From: Sycobia sp. Sy_11
Lineage: Eukaryota; Arthropoda; Insecta; Hymenoptera; Epichrysomallidae
Length of the DNA: 64,000 bases
Direction of reading: 5' to 3'
Assembly: GCA_018907035.1 (NCBI GenBank)
Contig: JACCIC010000359.1
Span: 117,304 to 181,303 of the forward strand
Below, in pieces: positions 44,465 through 58,122 of this stretch (within the stretch, counting starts at the first letter, position 1; every line of letters starts with the position of its first letter). Made by a program: the position numbers and the translations under genes. The notes below the pieces were generated by a model that worked only from the letters and a program-made list of their open reading frames with translations, did no database searches and was not told the origin of the DNA.

Positions 44465-46500
44465 AGCCGGAGTCGGCAGGCGTGCACCGAGGAGACCTGC
44501 TCTCCCTGGCTCTACTCCCCAACCTGGAAACCACCGTTAGGCATTACTTCGGGAAGATGTCCAGGATTTTCGCCTTTGGGCGTCAACATACCCACGATGT
44601 CTTCCGGGGTAACTCTTCCAGCGTTCTCACCCAGTAGCGCCCTCTGCTGCTCCCACTGCCGGCACACAAAAATGTTTGATGGGCATCGTTTTTTGCGGAT
44701 CCACAGTATATACAACCTGGATCCGCAACTTTGCGGAATAGGCGCGCAGAGTATGCGCGGAAGTACCCATGGCCGGTCAGCATCTCGGTGAGATAGTAAT
44801 TTAACTCCCCATGCTGCCAACCGATCCACGGGGCCACCTGAATTATAAGTCTGGCATGGACGATACCGTCCATCACTTCCGCGCTCATAGGCATGCTTTT
44901 ACGGAACATGCCTAATTTGCCGGCTATGATTTTATATCCCAGTCCCAACGAATCGTTGTTCAAATCTTACTAGCTTTGATGGCTCGCTTTAAAGTCTTTT
45001 TCGCCATTAGATGTTGGGCAATCCTAAGATCGGCATCACGGTAGCGCCTTTGAGTCCTTTGGGCTACGTGGCGCAGCCGCAGGCATTGCCACCGCAGCTC
45101 CGCAATTTCTTCCGTCCACCAATAAGTCGGACGGCGAGCACGACCCGCAAATTTCCTCGGTATCGGTTGCTTGCAGGCTTAGCGGATCAGATGTATTGTA
45201 GCTTCCGTTACCGCTTTCGCGCGCTCGCAAAGGGTAACCGTCCTTGGTAATTCCACCAGGCGGCGCTGTCCATGTTCTAGTGCCTGGACAAACTTCTTAT
45301 GATCCATCCTCGCGACGATCCATCTATTTGGGCGACGTTTAACCATCGCCCTATCTGGCATGATATCACCGACGCGGAAAGTGACGTATGGATGATCACT
45401 GGCTGTATAGTCTTCGATCACCCGCCAGTCCCGCAAATGTGCGGCTAGAATCTCCGTCGCGAAGGATACATCATTGATGGTGTCCCTGTAGTCAGTTCTC
45501 CGAAAGGTCCATGTAGATCCGATATACAAGACAACCAGACCTAGTCCGGATGTCATGCCCATCACTCGTCTTCCCCTACTGTCCCCCCTTACCGCATCGT
45601 CAAGGGCATCCAGTTTAGACTGGAAACCTCCGACGGAATACCGAACAAGACCCAGACTCTTTTTACCCTTTTTAACGCTGCCGGCGTGGTCTCCGGGTAG
45701 AGGAGACACTGTGAAGGCATTCTACAGTCAGATCAGCTACCCACACCGGAAGAAGGTGGTGCTCCTGTCTGGGCCATCGCAAACCGAACCGCGGTATCCA
45801 TAGCCTAGACATCTGTAACAGCGCTCGACCTGGACCCGCCGCCGCAAGCCGCAAAAGACCCATCCAATGGCCACCGTTCCGACTTCCAGTAGCCGTTGGC
45901 CAGCCTCTTCAGAGAGGCTCAGGAGGGCTAGTCGTTTGCCGACTTTGTTCTCCCTCGTAGCCTCACCTCGAGGTGGCCAGTATAGTCCCGTAATATGCCA
46001 AGGAGGGCTGTCTTCACTTCGTCGAGTGTCGCGCAGTTGTCCACGTCTCTGATCTCCAAGATAGTCTTGGCGGGTCAGAACGCGAAGTTCCGCGTTTTGC
46101 CCGATGACTGCTTTGAGGGCGTTAGTAAGCCCTCCTTGCCCTCCGTCGAAGCCTTCATAAACTCGATCAGGACATCGCCGTTTAATGTTCGATGGATGTC
46201 TCTGATGGTGAGTCCATGCTGCGAGGGCACGACCTTATGGCGGATCCCTCGAAGGATCTCCGCGTAGGTCTTCCCCTACGCGGGCTTGAGGCGCAGCGCC
46301 TCAGGCCTTGCCCTTCTCCCTATTTTACCTTTCATTTTGGTGGGGCCCTCTCCAGATTTGGTGGTCCCCTTTACATTTAACTTCTTTTTATCTATTTCTT
46401 TTTTTGGCTTCTCTCTTTTCTTGCCTATTGGGGGCATTCTTCCAGCTTTGCCAAGGCTGTGGCTGGTCCCCACGGTTTGATTTGGCAGCCGCATCTTCTT

Positions 46501-47360
46501 CTTTTGATGGTCCGTCGTCTCTTTTATTTTTCTTCTTCTTTCGCCCTGCCTCAGTTAATTCCGTTGGGGAGGTAGAAGAATGTCTCTTCTGGCCTTCTAT
46601 TCTCTCGGCAACTTCGGGTGTATGGAAACGCCGTGCTCTGAGGCGCCTTCTGCTTACGAGCTCCTTGATTTGGCTTTGTAAAGTAAATAAAGTCCCTCCT
46701 TTATTATATTATTCACGTTTTTTTGCCTTTTCATCGACTCCATCATCATTCTAAATAAATTTTGTATGGAGTCGATGAGGACTTTATCGTAATCAGCCAC
46801 AGTTGTGCTGCCATGACTTGCTGCACCAGCAGCGCTGTCAGCTTTGGCGTTACTGACCGTAGGGGGGACATCCAGGCTATTCCCCTCTACTCTTCTGGTC
46901 CGTCTCCTGCTTCTTCACTTTCTTCACATCTTCTTTTTCGTTGATAAGACTGTCCATACTTCTTTCTTTAGTTTTCGTCGATATCCGTTTATAGGACCTC
47001 TCGCCAGACGACGGCGCTCAGCAGGCCCCTAGTCAGCCGCGCACCAGCTGGCAGTTCCAGTCGCGGCCGTGCCTTTCATGGCCTGTAGAGTTCATCCACT
47101 CCGTACTTGCTCGGCGTCGCTGCGTGTCTTGCTCCCGCTGCTCGAAGTACTCTACAGAATATACGAGCTGCGTGGCGCCCGAATCTTTATATTCGAGGTG
47201 TGTAGCCCGTTTATAGAGCCGCCTCGCCAGATATGACGCCTACAGCCTTACTCAATGACGTTTGTACAAGCATTGTCTGTACTCCGCAATTTTTCAGTCT
47301 GTCAAACTCGTGCTAGCCGTACCGTAACCGAGCCGAAACCGTCGCACGCGAGCGTAGCGA
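46501..47360 (-). other. Probable 5' region of the R1-like LINE
   Basis: Non-coding by frame and motif. It holds two copies of a CGTTTATAG-type block (46986, 47208) followed by CTCGCCAGA, suggesting a repeated promoter/5' UTR unit. Confidence 0.35.
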
Positions 47361-48927
<1,567 letters not shown>

Positions 48928-50191
48928 TTAAGCACATTGACGTGGTAATGGTTTATCACTCTTTTGAGATTTAATTTTTCTAAGAAAATGGCGACCGTTT
49001 AGTCGAATTCCAGGTGCAATAGATAGGGTTGGAACTTTTTCAATGTCTAGTTTTAGAATTTTTCTCACTACGCTCAATCGAAAATCGGGGAATCGAGGAA
49101 AATCAGTGGTACAGTACTCGAATTCGTGAATACTTGTCAAAACATAAACTTCTTTTTATCCATCCATTTGATCACCATCCAACTATCGGTGTGAGCAACT
49201 TGTGTTTCACCACGATTCAACTTCGAGTCAAGAGTAGGTATTCCTTTTCGATTCTTTTTCACAGTTCCACAAAGGCCAGTTTCTTTATCGTGGAGATATT
49301 CCGCAAGTTGTGGTGAAGTGTACCAATTATCAGTGAATAATTGACGTCGTACATTACAATAAGGTTGCATAAGATGTGCAACAATGTCACCAGAAACGCC
49401 TAAATCAAATTTATCATAATCAGTGTCTGCACCAGTGTATACAATAAAATCTAAAAGAAAACCTGTGTCACAATCTACTAATTCAAATAACTTCAGTCCA
49501 AATCGTTTTCTTTTCAAAGGTAAGAACTGTTTGAACTTAAGTCTTCCTTTCCACAAGACTAAGCTTTCGTCTATACAAAGTTTTTACCTGGGATAATTGT
49601 GCTAAAGAATTTATTTTTCAAATAATCAATCACTGGTTTAATTTTTTTCAAAGGGTCGTTAGAAACCTCTAAATTATTAGAAAAATGAAGATATCTTAAA
49701 ATTTGAAGATATCGGTTTCGGGGCATAGTTTTGCCAAATATTGGAGTACACAACAATGGATCCTGGCTCTAATAGTGATTCAATTATCCTTTCACAAAAT
49801 GGCCCATATTTATTGACAAAGCAATACATATCCATAGTTCATCTTCAGTCAAATCAGTCCATGGTTTCATGTTTTTTCGAGTTGGCTCAGGATTTGGCTC
49901 TTGAAATAGGTTTGTTTGTTCTACAATAAGGTTTAAAAGAAATGGGTCTAAAATATATTTAAAACATTCTAATGTTGTTATTTTATTTATTGACACTTCA
50001 GGACGTAGTTGAGCTTTGTCAGGAAAATCTTTTACCGACGGATAAAAATAAGGATCAAAGTATACGTCAGGTGCTTCGTAGTCATCATTTGGGATATCAT
50101 TTGAATCAATATCACTCGCAATGCCTCTATCTCTAACATCTTCTTCAGGCTCTGATTCTCCACTACTCCAAACATTGTTTTCTACATTCAT
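48928..50191 (-). pseudogene. piggyBac-like transposase pseudogene
   Basis: Four minus-strand frames in order give one piggyBac transposase. The acidic N-terminus and start of the domain are at 50191-49784 (DLTEDELWICIALSINMG). Next is FGKTMPRNRYLQILRYLHFS (49756-49571). The DDE core is at 49556-49137: LKFKQFLPLKRKRFGLKLFE, FTDNWYTSPQLAEYL, and KKNRKGIP. The C-terminal piece is 49140-48928. The DESL block with the first catalytic Asp lies at a frameshift near 49560-49580. Other breaks are at about 49784 and 49137. The C-terminal Cys-rich domain is cut. Terminal repeats were not found. Confidence 0.85.
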
Positions 50192-51151
50192 TGTATTACG
50201 CAGTTTGTATAATAAGAAATAAAACGAAAAAAATACTGTATTTTCAATAAAAAATATCTAAATTCAATAAATTTGGAGTCCAATCTCCCAGTTTTCTTAT
50301 GCAAGAGAATAATTTATAAATTTATTTCTGATTCACTATGTTAATTTTTCATAAAAATTATTTTATGAAAATAAATCTATTTATAAGCCACATGCAAACA
50401 AAGCAACATATTTTTCCAAAAAAACCTAAGATGAAAGCATCATAAATATGGGGCGGAGGAAGAGATGGCGGGGGCGGGGGGGGGGTTGAAGTGAAAAAAT
50501 AAATTCAGTAACTAAAATTTTTATCGAAATAATAAAATATATTACGTTGATACTTTTAGATATTTGCAAACAAAGCAACTCATTTTTTTCAAAAAAAAAT
50601 AATACAAATGGTAGTACAAGGCATAGAACGGATAAATAAGGGTAAAGAAGGGTTGAAAGGGTTGGGAAGAGATAAATTTCTATTAAATTGTATTCGATTG
50701 TAGTTACAAAATCTTTTTTGAAAGAGTATATTTCGTTGCAATTATGGTCAGTTCGATAAAAAGAAAAAACCGCTTGTGCAAAGTAAAAATGATAGTTTTA
50801 AGGGATGTTGGGTAGGTAAAAAGGGGTGTAAAAGGGTAAATTTATCTTCAATGGTTGTAAAAAGTAAAAATTCTATTAAGGTTATTCATATTTTAGTCCA
50901 AAAATAAAGTTTGAAGAAGTTTTTTTGTTGCGTCAAAATATTGATTTTCCGGAAGTCTACAGGTTAATACTTATTTTAATTAATCACAATGCACACTGTA
51001 CATTGGCCTACGCTCAACCCGCCTAGGCCCTAGGTCGCTCAACCCGCCATCAAGTTTGTTCTACTGCGCACTGTGAAAAGAAATCCAATTCTCACTGTCG
51101 CTAAACCAACCACAGTTTGAATTGGGTTTTTTTCCGTAATTCTACTTTTCT
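50192..51151. other. Intergenic, nothing recognised
   Basis: A poly-G patch (50465-50490) and the 50932/51015 blocks shared with 48.1-48.3 kb are the only notable items. Confidence 0.4.
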
Positions 51152-51155
51152 TTAA

Positions 51156-53649
51156 GGTGGCATCTCTAGTCTAAATCGATGAAAAAATCAATTTTCCAAA
51201 AACACCGGTTTTGCATTTAGTATACTAATAGTAACATCGAACAATAGTTTATTTCAACTTGCGCGCTCTAAAAATATTTCTATAGCCTGTATTATTTGTG
51301 CGCGGGCAAGAGAGATTTTGGAGCAATTCAGACGGCTGGCGATCGGAGAAGTACATACTTGGTCCCGCTTCTTTCTGTATTTATCTATCTCACGAGTATT
51401 TTCAACGATATTTTGAAGCACTGAAAGTACTGCTTTCTTTTAATTTAATTGTAAAAACAGTTATTCATTTATATTAGTTGAAAAAAAAGTTCATAAAATG
51501 GATAAAAATTACAAAATTCGGCAATTCGAGAGCTCATCGACAAAAAAAAAGAAATTTTCGTGGCAAACGATTTACGAGTGAGCGTGATGAAAGTGTGGTT
51601 AGTGCATCTGCTAAAAAAATTAAGAAAAATAATCCTGCATTCGAAGTGAATGTTGATCCATTGTTGCATTACGTCATAGTGAATTTCTTACTTTTTCTAA
51701 GACTACAAGACATTTTAATTTGTAAAACTGGTAAAGGCGATAAGACATTTTCCAAACGTAACGAAAAAGGATTAAGTTTGCAATTAGTAGTTTCGTGTAA
51801 ATGTGAAACAGAAACTCATATTCCAAGCAGTCCAACAATTCATACTTCCTACGAAATAAATCGCCGCTTTGTATTCGCGATGCGTTTACTCGGTGTTGGC
51901 TGGCTAGGTATAAATAACTTTTGTGCAATGATGGATATCAACAAAGGATATGCTTCAGCTGCTTATTATGCAATAGTAAAACACATTTGGATAGCAGCAG
52001 AAGCAGTAGCTACATTAGTTTTTAGACAAGCAGTTAATGAAGAGCAAAGAGAAAATGAGGCTACCGGTAATGTAAAAAATCATGAAGTAGTGCAAATCAT
52101 GAAGGCAGTGCGTTATCGATGGAAGTTAATGTTATAAAAGAAATGTTCCAAAGATCTGTAGATTTGCATAATAGTTATTATGAATATTATATTGGTGATG
52201 CCGATTCGAAGACTTTCTCATCGTTACAAGATATACAGCCCTATGGTGATATTTTGAGCGTAAAAAAGAAGGAGTGTGTTTTACATGTTAAAAACCGAAT
52301 TTATAAAAGAGCAAAAGATTTTAAAAAACAACTGACACAGATAAAATGGCTCAAAAAGCGTTAGAAGCTTCACAAAAGGTTCTGATGGAAAAAAAACGAT
52401 AAAAAAAAAAAGACTGAAAAGTCTAAAACAACGGATACATTGACTAATAAAATCATGCTGTAGATGTCAAAATATTACGAGTTAGCTGTTCGCTGAAATC
52501 CAGATTTTGTTGAAGATATGGGAAATGCTATTTGGGCAATTTTTTATCACAAGACTTCTACGGATGATAAGCCTCAACATATGAATTGTCACACTGGATC
52601 AGACTCATGGTACAAATACCGAGTTGCTGATGCTACCGGCCAGTTGAAAAATTTTGTGCACGCTCCAGCATAGACGAAGAAATTCAACCTTTATTAAAAA
52701 AGATTTATGAAGTTCTTACCACAAATGATCTGCTAGAAAGGTGCATCGGAGTACACACACAAAACACCAACGAACGCTTCAACGTTTCTATTTGGAATAT
52801 AGCTCCAAAAGACATGTTTTCTGGGAAGAAAATTGTTGAAATTACTACCTATTGTGCTGTGTGCGTCTTCAATGAAGGATTTTTACCTTTATTAAAAATC
52901 ATGGAAACCATGGGTATTTCGATTGACAGCGTAGCAGTGGATTTTGCGCAGAGACAGGACGAAAATAGAATTAAGCAAGGAAATCGTCGCAACATTGAAG
53001 CTTTAAAAGAACGGCGACTCGAGCTGAAAAAGGCTAAGATGCACGAAAATGAGTTTTTTCAGGACCAGCAAGGAATTATCTATGGAGCTGGTATCGCGGA
53101 TTGAGCGTAAGAGGTTTATTTCTTCATTTTTTATACAGGTTTTCAAAAAATTATTATAAACGCGTTTTTCTCGAAATAACATTTTTTGACCTGGCTGACA
53201 TGATTTAGCAAAAACTATTCAACCGATTGGGTTCAAATTTTGAGAGGTTATTCGTCATTCATATAGTTATAGCCCGTACTAGAATTATGAATATTCAATT
53301 ACATTTGAGCACTTTTCTCAAAAACATAACCTCGAAAAATAAGCCACAAATTAGAAAAGCCCGCCATTTTGTTTTTATTTTACATAAACTTCTTGATTTT
53401 AGTACGGGCTATAGCCACTTTCTTATACTTTAATATGCTTTTTGAATTTTTCATTTCAGAGCTTCCTGTATCAGATATAATGTAAGCCAAAAAAAAGCAA
53501 GCTTTGTTGTGGCAGCCATATCTGGGCCGTATTGGATGAAAAATGAAAAGAAAATTTTTTTGCAGACTTCAGTATATATTTTTTTAATATAAAAAAAATT
53601 GTAGTGTGATAATAAAGTTTACTGCAAGAAAAAGACTAGAGATGTCCCC
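51156..53649 (+). mobile_element. Mutator-like DNA transposon with TTAA flanks
   Basis: The left end GGTGGCATCTCTAGTCT (51156) and the right end GGGGACATCTCTAGTCT (read inward from 53649) are inverted. TTAA stands outside both (51152-51155, 53650-53653). It contains a broken transposase (51478-53104). The last 380 bases are the same as the arms of the MITE at 3625-4271, which has the same TTAA flanks. The TTAA could be a duplication or part of the repeat. Confidence 0.75.
51478..53104 (+). pseudogene. Mutator-like transposase pseudogene
   Basis: Pieces of an insect protein family usually labelled Mutator-like transposase. 51478-52137 has INRRFVFAMRLLGVGWLGIN and FCAMMDINKGYASAAYYAIV. A deletion then removes the segment that would hold the first catalytic block. 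The next frame, 52119-52364, has IKEMFQRSVDLHNSYYEYYI and GDADSKTF. A degraded part near 52500-52700 follows (WAIFYHKTSTDDKPQH). The C-terminal frame 52814-53104 has TYCAVCVFNEGFLPLLKIM and ends IYGAGIAD. The basic N-terminus could act in nuclear entry. Several stops and shifts make it non-functional. Confidence 0.75.
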
Positions 53650-53689
53650 TTAAAAGATGTTACTGGAATTTGGACGGCAAATAAATCTA

Positions 53690-54460
53690 ATTGGCTTACC
53701 AAACTATAAAAAAATCTTTATTACTGAATAATACTAAAGTTTAACAAAGTTTATAATCTTTTGGTGCCGTTGCGCCAACCGCTGTTTCGGCTTCTTTGTC
53801 TTTATGCCGTGCGCCGTCGTCCGCTGTAACAATAAATCATAAAGCATTTCTTTTATGATATAATAAAAGCCAGAAGAATATTTACATTTATTATTTTATA
53901 CAAATTTAACGCTCCGTGTGAGCGTATTGCAAATCTTAATAATATATCTACCTATTTCTATGTTACACGATCGCTTCCCGCGCTCTGAGTGTGCTGAGAC
54001 TTATCGCCCGCTATCGCGCCGACGACAGGTTCCCCTCGATTAGCAATTCTCGAGACCGCTGGCACACTGAAAAAAAGTCACTGCAGCTCTATATGATATT
54101 TGGGAGAGAGCGCTCGCCTACCACACCGTATCGCGCCTAGTCGTCGCGCAGCGCCGTCGCCGCTTGAGGCCTGGAAGCGCTCGCGCTTCTTGGCTGTGCT
54201 GCTGGCGCTTTCCCCCGCGCCGCGCCGCGTTACGAAGCTTTTGGCGCGCCCCTTCGCCGTGCCACACCGCTCGCGAGTTCGTGAGTTCAACGGTTTGCAA
54301 ATTAAATATAATATAATAATTTGCGCGAGTCTATGTGCTCGTCGCCCTTCCCCCGTGGAGAGTAAAACGCGGTCTAATTACACAATATTAGAAATACAAA
54401 ATTACACGGGAAAACTACAATTGCTAATATGGCTGGACTTGCCGAAATAAACCGTGAGAA
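53690..54460 (-). other. GC-rich patch, possible decayed LTR
   Basis: Strong composition change at 53940-54300 (GC-rich, CpG-containing) next to the gypsy pol fragment. The minus strand has AATAAAG near 53712, a possible poly(A) signal. Frames across it resemble no protein. The LTR reading is a guess from position. Confidence 0.25.
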
Positions 54461-54466
54461 AACGGA

Positions 54467-54905
54467 TTAATAACAAAAATTGCAAACAAAAAAAAAACCT
54501 GTAGGTTTTCCTATATGGAAGGCTCCTGCCCTCGGATCCATTCGTATCCGATACCGCAGACATTGTCTCCCTCTATCTGCGTAAGTACGGCACCCAGACC
54601 GAGCAAACTCGCATCTGTCTGAAGCACAAATGGCAAATTTCAATTCAGGCATGCTAATACAGGAGTTTCCGTTAGATTCTTCTTCAGATCTTCGAATGCT
54701 GTTTGTTGTTCCGTTGTCCATTTCCATTCTGTTCTCTTCTTCAATAATATACTTAACGGTGCTGCAGTTTTCAGCTGCTTCTGATTTTTTGTGGGGGAAT
54801 TCCCGAGATTGCTTTAATTTTTTCTGAATCGATCCGTATTCCTTGTGCATCAACCACGTGACCAAAATACGTAACTTTTGCTACAGTTTGAACGATCTGA
54901 CTGCT
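54467..54905 (-). pseudogene. Gypsy-type pol fragment (RT end to RNase H start)
   Basis: Minus strand, several frames: VTYFGHVVDAQGIRID near 54870-54825 (RT thumb), REFPHKKSEAAENCS-type connection, and an EWKW-type block near 54720. A region matching the LPFVLQTDASLLGLGAVL-type start of RNase H (near 54640-54590) follows. Frames change at least three times and there is no polymerase core, so this is a solitary remnant. It is not part of the provirus to the right. Confidence 0.6.
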
Positions 54906-54949
54906 GGAAATTTTTGTTATATTAGATAATATTCACAAGAATAAATGAT

Positions 54950-55384
54950 GTTTTAGATTATACTTATAAGGTTATAAAAAATCTTATATTACTATATCCT
55001 TCGCGGTTACAACATACGTTCTATATAGGCGGACATAATTGCTATTCGTTAAAGATATTTAGAAAATCTAAAGAGAAGAGATGATGGCGGAACTCGAAGA
55101 ATGGGAAGGGGGCGATTATTGCCCTAAAGTGCTACAGATTAGTGGGAGGATGCACAGCAATTACCTTAATGTTAGAATCGCCCTTGCACGTGGTAATACT
55201 GGGGGAATTCCAAATCCTTTTAACTATGAATCAAGGAGTGCGGCCGCGCTCCGAAGGCAGGTATGAGTACTACAGCCTTTTGGAGATCGTGCTATCTATG
55301 AATTCGGTTTCGAAATTTTCAAATAATTATTGTGTCAATATTAAACCATTATTTTACTTCTAATTATGCTTAAAAGAAAGCTTT
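54950..55384. other. Intergenic, nothing recognised
   Basis: Short frames at 55081-55266 and 55142-55363 resemble no known protein. Confidence 0.35.
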
Positions 55385-55588
55385 TTTGTTATGTTATTTA
55401 ACGTCGCTTTATTAATGCTTTCAAATATTGGCGCTAATCAGCAACGCAGGTCTACGATGTGTTTGTAAACAAAACACTTGTAAATTATTACAGCGGTGCT
55501 TGTGTCAGTCAGCCAAGACCGGGATTTGAACTCGGATCACCAAGTGACTAGTCCTTCGCTCTAGCGATTGACCTATCATAGCCCTTAA
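55385..55588 (-). mobile_element. tRNA-derived SINE, copy 2
   Basis: On the minus strand the head starts near 55585. A box A-like TAGGTCAATCGCTAGAGCG is at 55575-55557 and a box B-like GTTCAAATCCC at 55531-55521, the spacing of an RNA polymerase III tRNA promoter. The body matches 33345-33530. It ends near 55385 with an A-rich tail (AACAAAAAAGC). No CCA end or complete cloverleaf was found, so it is not a functional tRNA. Confidence 0.75.
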
Positions 55589-55848
55589 GAAAATATTTAA
55601 GAGTGCTCCATACCTCTGACGAAAGTTAAAATCGATTGCAGCGCCTGATTTTTAATATATTGCGAAATTTAATGAAACTTCAAAAGTACGAAAAATCCTG
55701 TTTTGTGTTATAGATTGTTCCAGTATTAATCAGGGCCGTAGTAGCCCAACTTATAAATGCAAATTATAAAGGATCCATACAAAATTTATATTTTATAATA
55801 TTCTTATGAAATAAGCATAGCGAAGTAGTTTGTCGCGAATGCTCGTTT

Positions 55849-55849
<1 letters not shown>

Positions 55850-55901
<52 letters not shown>
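55850..55901. repeat. (TA)n microsatellite
   Basis: TA tract that ends exactly where the provirus LTR begins. Confidence 0.95.
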
Positions 55902-55904
<3 letters not shown>

Positions 55905-57554
55905 GACGTCCGGACACGCATGCCCTTCCGTACAATAACTTTATAAGAAGCGCTTACGTATATTGTTCATATACGTAGGCGTTTCGATATTCACTTGGTT
56001 TTATTCGAGCCTGGAGTTTCCTCCACTAGCTCGGGAACATCAAACGCTTGAAAATAGATGAAGGGTGATACCTAGTCTGTTTTATCTGGGCTAGAGTCCA
56101 AGGGTTCTTTTAGATACTTATTTCCTTCGTTTCTTGAAAGAAATGAGTATCTCCCTCGGCCTACAGGCCTAGTTCCCTAACTTATGTATAAAAAAAACGA
56201 GGGGCATGTACGATCCTACCTCATGGGAGGATCAGTCACTTCCCCGGATCAAGGAGATGTATGTAGTACAAGTGAGAGAAAGAGAGAGAAGACAAATGTG
56301 AGATTTTTTATATTTGGAATATTTATTTTATTTTTACTTACTGACAAGGTGAGAGAGAGACAGAGAGATGGACCTGGACCGTGACTGCGTGTTGACTGCT
56401 TCTTGACTGCGTTTTGACTGCGTTATTTTGGTGGAAAAATCGGGGCTTTATATACCCGAAAAAGTCCATGATCCCTCTCTCTGCTCCTCGATTTTATTGT
56501 TTTTTTATTATTTTATCTATTTTACTTATATTTAGTTTAAATTTACAATTTTTGTTTTGAACGTATTTTACTATTTTTGTATTGTTTATTACTATTGTTT
56601 TTAATTTGTTCTATTTGTTATAAATATTGAATTTCGATAATTTAACGTTAAAAATTGTACACTATCGCATCATTAGTATACAATTTTTATTACCTTTAAG
56701 GCCTTCGTCGGAAAAACCATACGCTTCTGACGTATGTACTTGCGCAAGTCAACGCCTTATTTGGGCAGATATTACAAAATTGTTTTTCTCGCCCAAACAA
56801 GATGATGACATGTTGCATGATTTTTGGTCATCTTAGCTTCGAGTTTGCTTCTATTTTATAAAACTTATTATATATATTTATTTTTGTATATATGTAGTTG
56901 TATTTATATATACTATTATTTATATATTTATTTATATATGTATAAGTTTACGTATTATTATATTGTATACTATTTTATATATAAATGTGTATATAATTGT
57001 TTATCTTTTATTTTTATTCTGCAAAACTATATATATACATATATATATACATTTGTATATTTCATTATTATTATATATTTATCTTATATATATGTATATA
57101 TATAGTATGTATTTATGTGCATTATAATATTATTTTTATATCTGTACTTATACGTATTATAGTATTTCATACTTATTTTAATATATATATTTTATACGTA
57201 TTATAATATTACATACTTATTTTAATATATATGTTTCATACGTATTATATTATTATATTCTAATTTTATTGTATGTATATTTTATACGTATCATATTATT
57301 ACATACTTATTTTAATATATATGTTTTTATGTGTATTATAATATTATATACTTGTTTTATTGTATATATTTTATAATATGATATACTTATTTTGTATATA
57401 TATATTTTAATATTGTTATATTCTTATTTTGATATGTATATATTTATATATTGTTATATATTGTCTTTCCTTTTATATGTATATATATATATATATATAT
57501 ATTTATCTCTATTATTATATATTATTGTTATTTTATACTGTAAACTCTAGCTGA

Positions 57555-57619
<65 letters not shown>

Positions 57620-57747
57620 ATATATATACATCTATATATATACGTGTGCATAAATATATATATATATATATATATATACTATTTATTTTTATAATTTTGT
57701 TTTTAAATAATTGAAAAATTTACTGTGATTATTATCTCGATGTTACA
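55902..57747 (-). mobile_element. 3' LTR of an errantivirus-like provirus, about 1.85 kb
   Basis: The plus-strand edges are TGTGACGTC (55902) and GATGTTACA (ending 57747), inverted in seven of nine bases. The right edge is followed by CCCCTTGCG, a short polypurine tract (AAGGGG) on the minus strand just before the LTR, as expected at a 3' LTR. The outer edge lies in (TA)n. Promoter elements at 56382-56454 point to the minus strand, in the sense of env and pol. The U3 part (56460-57747) is very AT-rich with TA/TG repeats at 57557-57680. AATAAA-type signals lie near 56328 on the minus strand. The LTR end near 57747 is inferred; an alternative edge is near 57832. Confidence 0.6.
56382..56454 (-). 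promoter_or_regulatory. LTR core promoter with four 11-bp repeats
   Basis: The minus-strand TATA box TATATAAAG is at 56454-56446. From about 30 bases downstream, GCAGTCA occurs four times at exact 11-bp steps (plus-strand TGACTGC at 56415, 56404, 56393 and 56382). CAGTCA resembles an arthropod initiator. The direction agrees with provirus transcription. Confidence 0.6.
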
Positions 57748-58122
57748 CCCCTTGCGTAAGACGGTTGTTAGAAGTATGAAAACAATCGTTCGCCTCTGTT
57801 AAGGTAATGTGGCATTAAGCAGTGTACATATGACAAAAGTTTTTCCCCCTTTTCGATCTTCGCATTCGCCCAGAACAATATGTCTGTGAACGAGGGAAAA
57901 CCTAAGGAAAGAAAACCCAGTGGGAAAAAATCTCCATAGGAAAACCTCGTTCAAAGATACGTAGGGTTCACATGATTCTTTGTGTTGTAACTTACTCTAC
58001 TTACATTAGTATCTGTGAAGATTTCTATGCGAAATTCGATATCTGGTAATTATGGAAATAGGAAATTTACTCTTATTGTTTTGTCTAATTCTGGAAAAGT
58101 CGCGTGAGTTGAGGATTTATTT
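57748..58122 (-). other. Provirus sequence between env and the 3' LTR
   Basis: Non-coding. It contains a purine-rich run (minus-strand GAAAAGGGGGAAAAA at about 57838-57853) that is an alternative polypurine tract. Confidence 0.4.

Larger units (their letters stand above)
44289..46500 (-). pseudogene. R1-like LINE with internal RT deletion and 3' UTR
   Basis: Minus strand. The gag N-terminal region (46494-46276) is Lys-rich. Core gag follows near 46270-45900 (IRDIHRTLNGDVLIEFMKA), and a zinc knuckle at 45842-45765 starts CYRCLGYGYRGSVCDGPDRS. The endonuclease frame is 45709-45179: SRGRRVMGMTSGLGLVVLYI, WRVIEDYTASDHPYVTFRVG. RT is missing. The ORF2 C-terminus at 44963-44583 includes ELNYYLTEMLTGHGYFRAY and CIYCGSAKNDAHQTFLC, a CCHC-like zinc motif. 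A 3' UTR with two perfect hairpins ends at a (TTA)n tail near 44290-44312. The element is defective. Confidence 0.75.

Noticed and set aside
44226..44829. Several 100-170 residue frames on both strands
   Set aside because: They overlap the 3' UTR and C-terminal end of the R1-like LINE in wrong frames. Only the minus-strand 44583-44963 frame has family motifs.
35940..47360. A host gene with reverse transcriptase domain
   Set aside because: Frames are riddled with stops, and the motif order is that of several decayed LINEs joined end to end.
54078..54450. Arg/Ala-rich frames in the GC-rich patch
   Set aside because: Composition-driven, present in several frames and strands, no known domain.
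55385..55588. Functional tRNA gene
   Set aside because: Only the box A and B blocks fit. No complete cloverleaf, and the sequence continues into a SINE body with a second copy elsewhere.
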